This document shows, piece after piece, positions 45,226 to 53,971 of a stretch of 64,000 nucleotides of DNA; position 1 is the stretch's first letter; the number at the start of each line of letters is the position of its first letter. The notes under the pieces were generated by a model. That model was given only the letters and a program-made list of their open reading frames with translations, was not told the origin of the DNA and did no database searches. The stretch is from Nitrospira sp. MA-1 (lineage in GTDB: Bacteria; Nitrospirota; Nitrospiria; Nitrospirales; UBA8639): NCBI GenBank assembly GCA_032139905.1, contig JAQJDB010000005.1:417001-481000 (forward strand), written 5' to 3'. A program made the translations under genes and the position numbers.

Positions 45226-47478
45226 GTGGCCAAACTCATTAAGGCCGTTTTGTTTGGTCTGCTCATTGGTATCGTGGGAGTTGTTTTCAGTGTTGTCCCT
45301 CTCTCTCGTAGTTTTGAAGAAGATGTTGAATTAGGTCTCTTGTTCCAATTGCGAGGCGTCAGGCCGCCACCGACTGAGGTGGTGGTCATTCGTATTGATC
45401 AGGATTCTTCAGAGCATCTCAACGTCCCTGATAATCCTGATAAATGGCCTCGCTCTCTTCATGCTCGGCTAACGGACGGGCTGTTAAAAGCCGGAGCCAA
45501 AGTCATTGTCTTCGACGTCAATTTTCTGGAAGCCCGATCTCCGGAGGAGGATGTAATTTTCCAAAAAGCTATTCAGCGAGCCGGTAATGTGGTGCTGGCA
45601 GATGCGGTACATTTGAAAAAAGTTCCCATGGGTGTGATGGCAGAAGCCGGGGCTGACCCGGATAGCATCGTGAAAATCTCGAAGCCATTTGCGCTCTTTA
45701 AGGAAGCGGCCGCCGGAACCGGGCCATTTATGCTTCCAAGAATCCCCTTTAGGGCGAACCAGTATTGGACGTTTCAAAAAGGAAGGGGCGATACGCCAAC
45801 TTTTCCAATCCTGGCACTCCAATTGTTTTCTTCATCGGTCTATGAAAAGTTTATTGATCTTCTTGATCAGGTGCATCCCAATTTAACCGGCCGACTTCCA
45901 AGTGATTTTGAGTCAATACGAACCAGCAAAGGCCTGGTGGAGTTAGTACGGAATATCAGAAAAGTCTTTGAGGGCAATCCACGTTTGGCAGAAGACATGT
46001 TCAAAGCCCTCGGGCCTGTGGGATCCTATCGAGCTGATGTAAAGAACTTCCAGCAACTCAACGCACTTATCAAGGTTTACGGAAACGCTCAGGGTCGGTA
46101 TCTCAATTTCTATGGACCCCCTCGGACGATCCCAACCATTTCCTATTATCAGATCCTGGGATCCGAGTCGGATGCCACCATGGGTGCTCGAAATGATCTG
46201 AAAGACAAAGCCGTCTTTGTGGGACTTTCCGAAATGTTCCTTGTGGAAGGAAAAAATAGTTTGTATACGGTGTTTTCCCAGCCTAATGGCGTCGTCATTG
46301 GAGGCGTTGAAATTGCGGCCACGGTTTTTGCCAATATGCTGGAGGACTCTTTCGTCCAACCCCTGAGTCTGGGTGCCAAAATATCGCTTCTCGTGAGTTG
46401 GGGGCTACTTGTTGGGATGATTTGCCGAATGGTCCCGACGATAATGGCGGCAGGAGCGGTCCTTGTCTTATGTTTCCTGTACCTGGGAGGAACCGTTTAT
46501 GCATTTAAAACCGCCTTCACGTGGTTACCCTTCCTGATTCCCTTGTTAGTGCAGGGTCCGCTGGCTTTCGGGAGTGCGGTCTTGTGGAACTATTACGAGA
46601 CCGATAGGGAGCGAAAGAATATTCGGAAGGTTTTTGGCGACTATCTGCCCAATAATGTGGTGGATGCGCTGTCCTGCGACATCGGTAATCTCAAGGGCGG
46701 CCCTCAAGTCGTCTATGGAACCTGTCTGTTTATCGATACCGTCAATTATAAGACATTATTGGAAAATCTGAATCCTCAGAAAATGAACGATATGCTTGGG
46801 AAATACTTTGAAGCGCTCTTTATGCCCGTCCGCCACCATGGTGGGCTCATCGTCGATCTGAAGGAAGATTCGATCCTGGCGATCTGGAAAGCGCCACAGG
46901 ATACGCTGAGCTTGAGGAAACAAGCGTGTTTCGCGGCATTGGATATTGCAAAATCTGTTGCTCGGTTTAACCGGGAAGTGGCATCGTATGGTCTTCGCAC
47001 CGGGATCGGATTGCATTGCGGGCAGTTTGCCGTCGGAAGGGTGGGGGCGGTCGATCAGTCCCGTCCCGCTGGAGATGTGCTCAATACTGCCTCCCGGGTG
47101 GAAGGGTTTAATAAGTATCTTGGAACGACAATAGCCGTGACGGGCGATGTCGTCCATGGACTTGAAGCAGCCTTTCTCATGAGAGAGCTTGGACAATTTA
47201 AACTCAACAGAAAGGAGCCGTCGTTTGTCATCTACGAACTCATCAGTCGCTTCGAGGAGTCTGACCCAAATCGAATGAGAGCGAGTGGGATCTTTGCTAA
47301 GGGCCTTGGTGCATTTAGAATACAAGATTGGGATATAGCCCGAGAATTGTTCTCTCAGTGTGTTGACCTTGTTGATGGAGATGGACCTTCGGAGTTTTAT
47401 CTCCAACTCTGTGAACAGTTCATCAAACATCCACCGCAGGAACCATGGGATAAAGTGGTGACACTAGTGAAAAAATAG
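45226..47478 (+). CDS. CHASE2-domain class III nucleotide cyclase with altered substrate residues
   Basis: GTG 45226 has GAGGAG eight bases upstream. The 750-residue protein has one membrane helix at the start, a CHASE2 extracytoplasmic sensor (about 35-385; VVVIRIDQDSSEHL, KVIVFDVNFLEARSPEED), three membrane helices (about 390-460) and a class III cyclase domain (about 495-640). Metal-binding Asp504 (FIDT) and Asp548 (KEDS) are present, as are Asn620 and Arg624 (GDVLNTASRVE). The purine-selecting Lys is Asp544, and the usual Thr/Asp before GD is Arg613. Product and activity are therefore uncertain. Confidence 0.85.
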   Translation: MAKLIKAVLFGLLIGIVGVVFSVVPLSRSFEEDVELGLLFQLRGVRPPPTEVVVIRIDQDSSEHLNVPDNPDKWPRSLHARLTDGLLKAGAKVIVFDVNFLEARSPEEDVIFQKAIQRAGNVVLADAVHLKKVPMGVMAEAGADPDSIVKISKPFALFKEAAAGTGPFMLPRIPFRANQYWTFQKGRGDTPTFPILALQLFSSSVYEKFIDLLDQVHPNLTGRLPSDFESIRTSKGLVELVRNIRKVFEGNPRLAEDMFKALGPVGSYRADVKNFQQLNALIKVYGNAQGRYLNFYGPPRTIPTISYYQILGSESDATMGARNDLKDKAVFVGLSEMFLVEGKNSLYTVFSQPNGVVIGGVEIAATVFANMLEDSFVQPLSLGAKISLLVSWGLLVGMICRMVPTIMAAGAVLVLCFLYLGGTVYAFKTAFTWLPFLIPLLVQGPLAFGSAVLWNYYETDRERKNIRKVFGDYLPNNVVDALSCDIGNLKGGPQVVYGTCLFIDTVNYKTLLENLNPQKMNDMLGKYFEALFMPVRHHGGLIVDLKEDSILAIWKAPQDTLSLRKQACFAALDIAKSVARFNREVASYGLRTGIGLHCGQFAVGRVGAVDQSRPAGDVLNTASRVEGFNKYLGTTIAVTGDVVHGLEAAFLMRELGQFKLNRKEPSFVIYELISRFEESDPNRMRASGIFAKGLGAFRIQDWDIARELFSQCVDLVDGDGPSEFYLQLCEQFIKHPPQEPWDKVVTLVKK

Positions 47479-47642
47479 CCCTGATTTTGTCTGATCCTGC
47501 TTGCCCCTTCCTCCTGGGTGATCCCTTAAATGCCCTACAAGCTATTTTTTTGAAATTTTGCTACGCTTTTCTGATAATTCTCCAAAAGTGGTACCGCTAT
47601 GGTGAAGAACTGGTCAACTTTGACATCATTGGGGAACGAGCC

Positions 47643-48923
47643 GTGAATCCCTCGACCCAACTGGATCGAAAGGAGCGGGAACTGGAAGCCGCCCGGAGAA
47701 TTAGCCAAGCACTTTTTCAGCATCTCAGCGTGGAAGATGTGGTGGAGCAGGGATTAAAGATAGCCTTGGAGGTGGTGAACTGCCGGGCCGGTTCCGTGTT
47801 GTTGGCCAATTCGGAAACGAAAGAATTGGTGTTTTATCATTCAATTGGTGACCAGCCACTCAAGCCCGGAACCGCATTTCCATGGACGCAAGGCATTGCG
47901 GGATCGGTTTTTGTCACGGGAGACCCTGTGGTGATTAAGGATGTGAAGGAGGACCAGCGTCACCTTGAGAAAATCGATCAACTGAGCGGATTCCATACCA
48001 GGGACCTGATTGCCATTCCTCTGAACCGATGGGAAGGACATCCGATAGGCGTCCTGGAGGTGATGAACAAGCGGGAGGACAGATTAAATCAGGACGACGT
48101 GGCCATCTTAATGATCATAGGGGCTTTCACGGCCCTGGCCATCGAGCAGGCGCGATTATTTCAGGAAGCCAAATTAGCCGAAGTGGCCAGAATCCTGGGG
48201 GACATTGGGCATGACGTAAAAAATATGCTGATGCCGGTCATGTGTGGGACATCACTTTTGAGAGATGAGATGAATGACGTCTTCGCCGATCTTCCAGCGT
48301 TTGATCCTGACAAAGGCCGGGCGAGTTATGAATTATGTCTGGAAGTCATTGGGATGGTGGCCAATAATGCCAAACGGATTCAAGACCGGGTAAAGGAAAT
48401 TGCCGATTGCGTGAAGGGTTTGACGAGCCCTCCACGCTTTGCCCCTTGTAAACTTCACCATGTGGTTGCTTCGGTGTTTGATACCTTGAAGCTGGCCGCT
48501 CAAGAAAAAGGGATTTCTCTGGCTCATGAAGGAATTTTGGAATTGCCGGTGATGCAAGCCGATGAATCCCGGCTGTTTAATGCCTTTTATAACCTTGTCA
48601 ACAACGCCATCTCCGAAGTTCCCAAAGGCGGGTCTATCACGATTACGGGACAAATGGAGGCTATGGGAAAAACGGTTCACGTGTCCGTGATTGATACCGG
48701 GCGTGGTATGCCAGCCGAAATTCGAGATACCTTATTCACGGCCAGGGCGATAAGCCGGAAACAGGGTGGAACCGGGTTGGGAACAAAAATTGTCAAGGAT
48801 GTTATCGAAGCCCATTCGGGAGTCATCGGTGTCGAGAGTGAAGTGAATAGAGGCACCATTTTTCACATTCATTTGCCCATGGAAGTGCCGGCCACGTTTT
48901 TTTCGGATCACGTGTCTTCTTGA
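47643..48923 (+). CDS. GAF-domain histidine kinase, HDVKNMLMP type (copy 2)
   Basis: GTG 47643 with GGGGAA six bases upstream gives a 426-residue protein that begins like copy 1; a longer in-frame start at 47487 adds a hydrophobic stretch without a ribosome site. It has the coiled coil (RERELEAARRISQALFQHLS-like), a GAF domain (about 25-165), H-box GDIGHDVKNMLMP (His190), linker EIADCVKGLTSPPRFAPC, NAFYNLVNNAI, VIDTGRGMP and GTGLGTKIVKDVIEAHSG. The alternation kinase-cyclase-kinase-cyclase suggests duplication of a two-gene module. Confidence 0.9.
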   Translation: MNPSTQLDRKERELEAARRISQALFQHLSVEDVVEQGLKIALEVVNCRAGSVLLANSETKELVFYHSIGDQPLKPGTAFPWTQGIAGSVFVTGDPVVIKDVKEDQRHLEKIDQLSGFHTRDLIAIPLNRWEGHPIGVLEVMNKREDRLNQDDVAILMIIGAFTALAIEQARLFQEAKLAEVARILGDIGHDVKNMLMPVMCGTSLLRDEMNDVFADLPAFDPDKGRASYELCLEVIGMVANNAKRIQDRVKEIADCVKGLTSPPRFAPCKLHHVVASVFDTLKLAAQEKGISLAHEGILELPVMQADESRLFNAFYNLVNNAISEVPKGGSITITGQMEAMGKTVHVSVIDTGRGMPAEIRDTLFTARAISRKQGGTGLGTKIVKDVIEAHSGVIGVESEVNRGTIFHIHLPMEVPATFFSDHVSS

Positions 48924-49080
48924 AAATTTTGATAATCAAGTACGAGGCGCGTTCAATGTTCTTCCCGTTCATTGCGCTCTCCTCACTATGTACTTGCTTG
49001 TGGTGACCATCAAAGTACAGCAGATACCTTCCCGGTTTCTTTTTCATTTATAAGGTACCTGAGTCGTTAAGGGGATCCCT

Positions 49081-51054
49081 GTGGGCCATTCTCCTCTTCG
49101 TTCTCCCGCCTTTCAAATCGGGGTCATGACTCTCCTGGTTTTTCTGGGTGTCATGGGGCTTCGGTGGGAAGGCATTCTGGAAAGTGCGGAACTGGATGCT
49201 TACGATTGGTCGATGCGTCTTCGTCCGACCAATACAAGGACAAACCCTCCGATTACGCTGGTGTCTATTACAGACCAGGATATCCGTACATTAGGGCAAT
49301 GGCCGGTCACTGATGAAATCATGACAAGAGTCTTAGACATCCTGACGACATATCACCCTCGAGCGATCGGAGTGGATATCTATCGGGATATGGAAGTGCC
49401 GCCGGGTCGGGAGGAATTTAACCGGGTTCTTAAGGCGCACCCGGAAATTCTGATGGTCATGAAATTCGGGAAAATTGAGAAGGGGGGTATTCCCGGTCCG
49501 GCCCTCTTACAAGGAACGGATCGTGTCGGGTTTAACGATGTGATCGTGGATTCCGGGGGGATCGTTCGCCGCGGTCTCTTATTCCTGGATGATGGAACAC
49601 ATTTCTATCGGTCGTTTTCTTTGCTGCTCGCTCTGCAATATTTACAGCAGGAGAGTGTAGTCCCAAAACCCGCCATTGAGAATTCAGACTGGGTGCAAAT
49701 TGGAAAAACGGTCATCCGCCCATTCGAATCTCATGATGGGGGTTATGTTGGAGCGGACGCCCAAGGGTATCAATATCTATTGGATCTTGAACGGGGGGAG
49801 AACGTTTTTCCTATCATTTCTTTGGGAGACGTTCTGGGAGGGACATTCAATCCGGAATTGATTGAGGACCACATTGTGCTTATCGGGGTTATCGCCCAGG
49901 GAGTCAAAGACTATTTTTACACCTCCCAATGCGGAGCACTTACGGTGTGTGACCAAATTCCCGGTCTTGAACTGCATGCCTATATGGTGCACCAACTGCT
50001 CCGCTTAGCGAAGGGGGAGGGCCAAGCCCCCATTGCGACATTTCCAGATTCCCTGGAAACAGCCTGGATCGGGCTATGGGTGCTCGTGGGCGGATTCATC
50101 GGCTGGTGGGTTCGGGGTGCCTGGCGTTTCTCTCTGGCGGTGCTCATGGGGATGCTGCTGCTAAGCGGAGTGGTGGTGGGCGGGATGATGTATGGAACGT
50201 GGATACCATTTATTCCTCCAGCCGTGGGATTGGTGGTCAATGCCATGGTGGTGACAGCCTGGCTTTCGAATCGGGAAAAGCAGGACCGGACGATCCTGAT
50301 GTCGCTTTTTTCCAGACATGTCTCTTCAGAAGTGGCTCAGGCTGTCTGGGAGAAGCGGGAGCAATTTTTGGAAAAGGGCCGGTTGCGCCCACAAAAATTG
50401 GTGGTGACGACGTTGTTTACGGATCTTGAAGGGTTTACGACTGTTGCAGAAAACATGGAACCTAACACGGTTCTGGACTGGCTCAACACGTATATGGAGC
50501 GAATGGTGAAAATCATCGACAACCATGGAGGGATGGTTGATGATTATCATGGAGACATGATCAAAGCGGATTTCGGGGTATTCCGGCTGAGTCAGACTGA
50601 AGAAAACAAACGGCAGGATGTCAACAATGCGGTCAGTTGTGCCGTGGCCCTGGAACAGGAAATGCGATGTCTGAATACTCAATGGCAACAGCAAGGATTG
50701 CCCGAGGTGCGAATGCGGATAGGCATACAAACGGGGCCGGTTGTGGTCGGAAGTCTGGGCAGTGAACAACGACTGAAATTTACGACCATTGGAGATTCCG
50801 TAAACATTGCCTCTCGATTAGAAAGTTTCCAAAAAGACTCGTTGGAGACCTGGCCCAAAGATGAAGTCTGCCGGATCCTTATTGGAGAGACGACCAAGCA
50901 CTACCTCGGGGACCATCCATGGGGATTCAAAGAAGTTGGCGTAATCACGTTAAGGGGAAAAGCCAACGGCATTAGGGTGTACCGTCTGTTCCCGAAGGCA
51001 GGCAGTCCTGAACAACGTTCGGCTATGACTTCCATCGAACAAGCCAGGGGATAG
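49081..51054 (+). CDS. CHASE2-domain adenylate/guanylate cyclase
   Basis: GTG 49081 has AAGGGG eight bases upstream. The 657-residue protein has an N-terminal membrane helix, a CHASE2 domain (about 30-310; ITLVSITDQDIRTLGQWPV, then HPRAIGVDIYRDMEVPPG), three membrane helices (about 335-400) and a cyclase domain (about 430-600). Metal-binding Asp448 (FTDLEGFT) and Asp492 (HGDMIKADFG) are intact, and FTTIGDSVNIASRLE carries Thr, Asn and Arg. Asp488 replaces the usual purine-binding Lys, a pattern I recall from other CHASE2 cyclases with VDDYxGDxIKAxFG. It looks catalytically competent. Confidence 0.9.
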   Translation: MGHSPLRSPAFQIGVMTLLVFLGVMGLRWEGILESAELDAYDWSMRLRPTNTRTNPPITLVSITDQDIRTLGQWPVTDEIMTRVLDILTTYHPRAIGVDIYRDMEVPPGREEFNRVLKAHPEILMVMKFGKIEKGGIPGPALLQGTDRVGFNDVIVDSGGIVRRGLLFLDDGTHFYRSFSLLLALQYLQQESVVPKPAIENSDWVQIGKTVIRPFESHDGGYVGADAQGYQYLLDLERGENVFPIISLGDVLGGTFNPELIEDHIVLIGVIAQGVKDYFYTSQCGALTVCDQIPGLELHAYMVHQLLRLAKGEGQAPIATFPDSLETAWIGLWVLVGGFIGWWVRGAWRFSLAVLMGMLLLSGVVVGGMMYGTWIPFIPPAVGLVVNAMVVTAWLSNREKQDRTILMSLFSRHVSSEVAQAVWEKREQFLEKGRLRPQKLVVTTLFTDLEGFTTVAENMEPNTVLDWLNTYMERMVKIIDNHGGMVDDYHGDMIKADFGVFRLSQTEENKRQDVNNAVSCAVALEQEMRCLNTQWQQQGLPEVRMRIGIQTGPVVVGSLGSEQRLKFTTIGDSVNIASRLESFQKDSLETWPKDEVCRILIGETTKHYLGDHPWGFKEVGVITLRGKANGIRVYRLFPKAGSPEQRSAMTSIEQARG

Positions 51055-51226
51055 GTCATGGGCCTGGGATTTTGGGTTGTAAGCGAATACCCTCCTCAGG
51101 TGAACGGAGAAAGGGAGGGCTGGTCGGGTAGTTGCCTTCTCCATTCACACCTGGTCATAATGTGTACAGTTGATGCTCCCTGCTGTCCAGTGGTGTGGAG
51201 TCAACGGAATTTTCAGGAACACCGCC

Positions 51227-52792
51227 ATGGCGAGTCGATCCGGAAAACAAGAAATCTCTCACAAGAGCATAGACCTCCCTGAAACATTTCTGCTTCACAT
51301 TAACCAGGAGCAGGAATTACGAACCTTGTTACAACTCATTGAAAAAGAATCACGCCGATTACTACAGGCGGAGGGGATCAGTGTGTTTCTGCTGGATCGG
51401 AAGGAATGTGAGCTGTGGTTTCCTCTCCCTGTGAATGGACGGCTCCTTCGCCTGGATGCTCGCTTAGGAATTGCGGGTGCCTGTATAGCCTCCGGAGAGT
51501 TGATTAATGTCAAAGATGTGCAATCGGACTCAAGATTTTTTTCCGGTATCGACGCACAAATGAATCAGCAAACGCAGACCCTGTTGGCGTTGCCGGTTCG
51601 GGACAGAACCGGCGACATCATTGGAGTCTTTGAATCCGTGAATAAAAAGGGCAGGGACTTTACGGCCCAAGATGAGAGGGTGGCTCAGGCGTTGGTGGAT
51701 AGCATCGCCATCCCTCTTCAAAAATTCCATGTCATGGAACAATTGCGGCGGGAACGCGAACGGTTGCAACAGGAAAACGCGCATTTGTGGAAAGAGGTCG
51801 AAGGACAGTACTCCACGAAAAAGCTGATGGGAAACAGTCTGCCCATGCAGCGACTGATCAGAGTCATCGATCAGGTCAGAGATAGTTCAGTGGATGTGCT
51901 TATTACCGGAGAAAACGGAACCGGGAAAGAATTGGTGGCCAAAGCCATTCATTACAGCAGCCCCCGAGTCCGTCAACCGTTTGTCGCAATCAATTGTGCC
52001 GCCCTACCCGAAACCTTAATTGAAAGTGAATTATTCGGCATCAGCAAAGGGACAGCGACCGACGTGGAGGCCAGAATAGGCAAATTTGAACAGGCCAATA
52101 AGGGCACGCTGTTTCTGGATGAAATTGGAGATCTGGGCGTAAGCGCCCAAGCCAAAGTATTACGGGTGCTGCAGGAGCGAGCCGTCGAGCCGGTGGGAAA
52201 GCGAGAGTCCATTCCCCTCGATATCAGAATTATTGCGGCCACCAATAAAAACTTAGAAGCCGCAATTAAAGCCGGCACGTTTCGAGACGATCTCTACTAT
52301 CGTCTCAAAGTGGTTCATGTGCATACGCCGGCCTTACGGGAGATTCCGGCAGATATCCCCCTGCTCGTCAATTATTTTCTGGACCTCTACAGCTCGCAGA
52401 TGGATCGACCCAGGAAAAAACTGTCCGCCAAGGCCATGCAGCGATTCATGGAATATTCCTGGCCGGGAAATATCCGGCAGTTAGAGAATGAAATCAAACG
52501 GCTAATGGTCATGGTTCGTGGAGTGACGATACACGAGGATGCGGTTGAAGAAGGCATCCGATGCCCTGTTCAAACGACCGGAGGTACCATAGATCCGAAA
52601 GGCCGGAGCCTCCATCAAGCTGTCGATGAATTGGAGCAACGCATGATCAAGGAGACCTTGTTGGCCTGTCGGTTCAATCAGGTCCAAACGGCCAAACGGT
52701 TGGGCTTAAGCCGGCAGGGCCTCATCAAAAAAATCAAACGTCATAACATTCAGGTCAATCACTTGCGGGATGAAGTCTACGAATCCCCCTGA
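51227..52792 (+). CDS. GAF-AAA+-Fis transcriptional activator with altered GAFTGA loop
   Basis: ATG 51227 follows CAGGAAC. The 521-residue protein has a GAF domain (about 30-165), a coiled coil, a sigma-54-activator AAA+ domain (about 195-425) and a Fis-type HTH (about 480-512; FNQVQTAKRLGLSRQGLIKK). Walker A is GENGTGKE, Walker B is GTLFLDEIGDL and the arginine-finger region is DDLYYRLKV. The loop that contacts sigma-54, normally GAFTGA, reads GTATDV (275-280). A related EKGVATGV subgroup is known to me, but this is further from consensus. No receiver domain, so GAF is the likely input. Confidence 0.9.
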   Translation: MASRSGKQEISHKSIDLPETFLLHINQEQELRTLLQLIEKESRRLLQAEGISVFLLDRKECELWFPLPVNGRLLRLDARLGIAGACIASGELINVKDVQSDSRFFSGIDAQMNQQTQTLLALPVRDRTGDIIGVFESVNKKGRDFTAQDERVAQALVDSIAIPLQKFHVMEQLRRERERLQQENAHLWKEVEGQYSTKKLMGNSLPMQRLIRVIDQVRDSSVDVLITGENGTGKELVAKAIHYSSPRVRQPFVAINCAALPETLIESELFGISKGTATDVEARIGKFEQANKGTLFLDEIGDLGVSAQAKVLRVLQERAVEPVGKRESIPLDIRIIAATNKNLEAAIKAGTFRDDLYYRLKVVHVHTPALREIPADIPLLVNYFLDLYSSQMDRPRKKLSAKAMQRFMEYSWPGNIRQLENEIKRLMVMVRGVTIHEDAVEEGIRCPVQTTGGTIDPKGRSLHQAVDELEQRMIKETLLACRFNQVQTAKRLGLSRQGLIKKIKRHNIQVNHLRDEVYESP

Positions 52793-53060
52793 TAACCGAA
52801 TTGCTCTTCGACGGGTTTTCTTAAGATCCCACCCAGTCCCACAAGATTACTCTTCTCTCTTTCTCTAAAAACTCATCAACAACGATAGCCCATTCCCTTG
52901 TCTAAAAGGGTGATCTTGGCTCTATGGGGATTGAAGGGTAAGTCTTAGTTCCGCTTCTTCGGAAATGAGGCCAAGGAAAAATTCAGGACAATGTCGTTTT
53001 ACGGACTTTGTGAAGCAAAAGTCCCCAAAGCCATTCTTCCTCGCTGAATCAATACCATTG

Positions 53061-53097
53061 TGTATCCAATCAGATACAACGGGTATCTATTCGGATA
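53061..53097. promoter_or_regulatory. Operator pair B (two TATCY-N4-RGATA palindromes)
   Basis: TATCCAATCAGATA (53062-53075) and TATCTATTCGGATA (53083-53096) share the motif of pair A, with centres again exactly 21 bases apart. Each is flanked by G and C (GTATC..GATAC). It lies about 270 bases after the activator gene and 875 before the lipoprotein gene. Confidence 0.65.
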
Positions 53098-53222
53098 CGC
53101 GTCCCACGCTGAACAAGAACTGGTCCCTATCTCTAGCCCTTTTAATCCTCGAGAAAACTCTTATGAATGAGAAGCTTAGTCGAGTTTAGGTGAGAGTGGT
53201 GGTAGCTATTGCTGAATGCGGC

Positions 53223-53245
53223 ATTGCAATTGCCTTTATTGCAAT
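53223..53245. promoter_or_regulatory. Direct repeat of ATTGCAAT
   Basis: Two copies of the palindromic octamer ATTGCAAT (53223-53230 and 53238-53245) are 15 bases apart in an AT-rich stretch. A protein-binding role is possible. The remainder of 52793-53971 holds no supported gene. Confidence 0.35.
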
Positions 53246-53971
53246 AATTATTTGGTTACGTAACAATTCCGCGCAGCATGCCATGAAAATAAGGGAGGTC
53301 ACAATTTCATAATGGAGTGGTTGGAAAAAAAAGGGGAGCATAGATTCTCTAACAACTGCAATACCATGAATTGATCTACTTTATATTTTTGTAGCGGTAT
53401 TGCTGATCCGGCATCATTACGAAGTCTTCTTTTCCCCTTCTTCCAATTCAGAGCTGAAAGATATCGGCCTTTCAATATAATCCTGGTCTGTGTAGGCACC
53501 ATCAAAAACTGAAGCATCAGGGTATGACCTGATTATAAGGTCGAATGATGCAATTAACGCGAGAAGCTAAAAGTGACTTTCTGAGCTGGAGAGAATTATC
53601 CGAAATTCCTATGAGGTTCAAGTGGATATACTGACAAATTCATCTTTTAGTCGTGATAAATTTTAGTGCATAAGGTTGTGTCAAAGCACGTGTGCAACTG
53701 GAAATTCCTGGGTACAAAATTCCTGTGATAAAGATATGTGAAGGCTCATTGCTATTGTTGGCCCCTTGCCGTTTAAAAATGCTTTATGCAAGTGGATCTT
53801 AGTGACCAGAGGATTGAGTGGGATGGATTATTTGACCCTAACATTAGGGAATAAACCGAACCAACTGATGATCCCTCCAGGGGTTCGTGGTGGGAGCCCA
53901 CAAAGCGAAAGATGAAAATATTCAACTATCATCTACTAGTGGCAGCTCAGGGGGAGAAGAAAGGAATTTGA

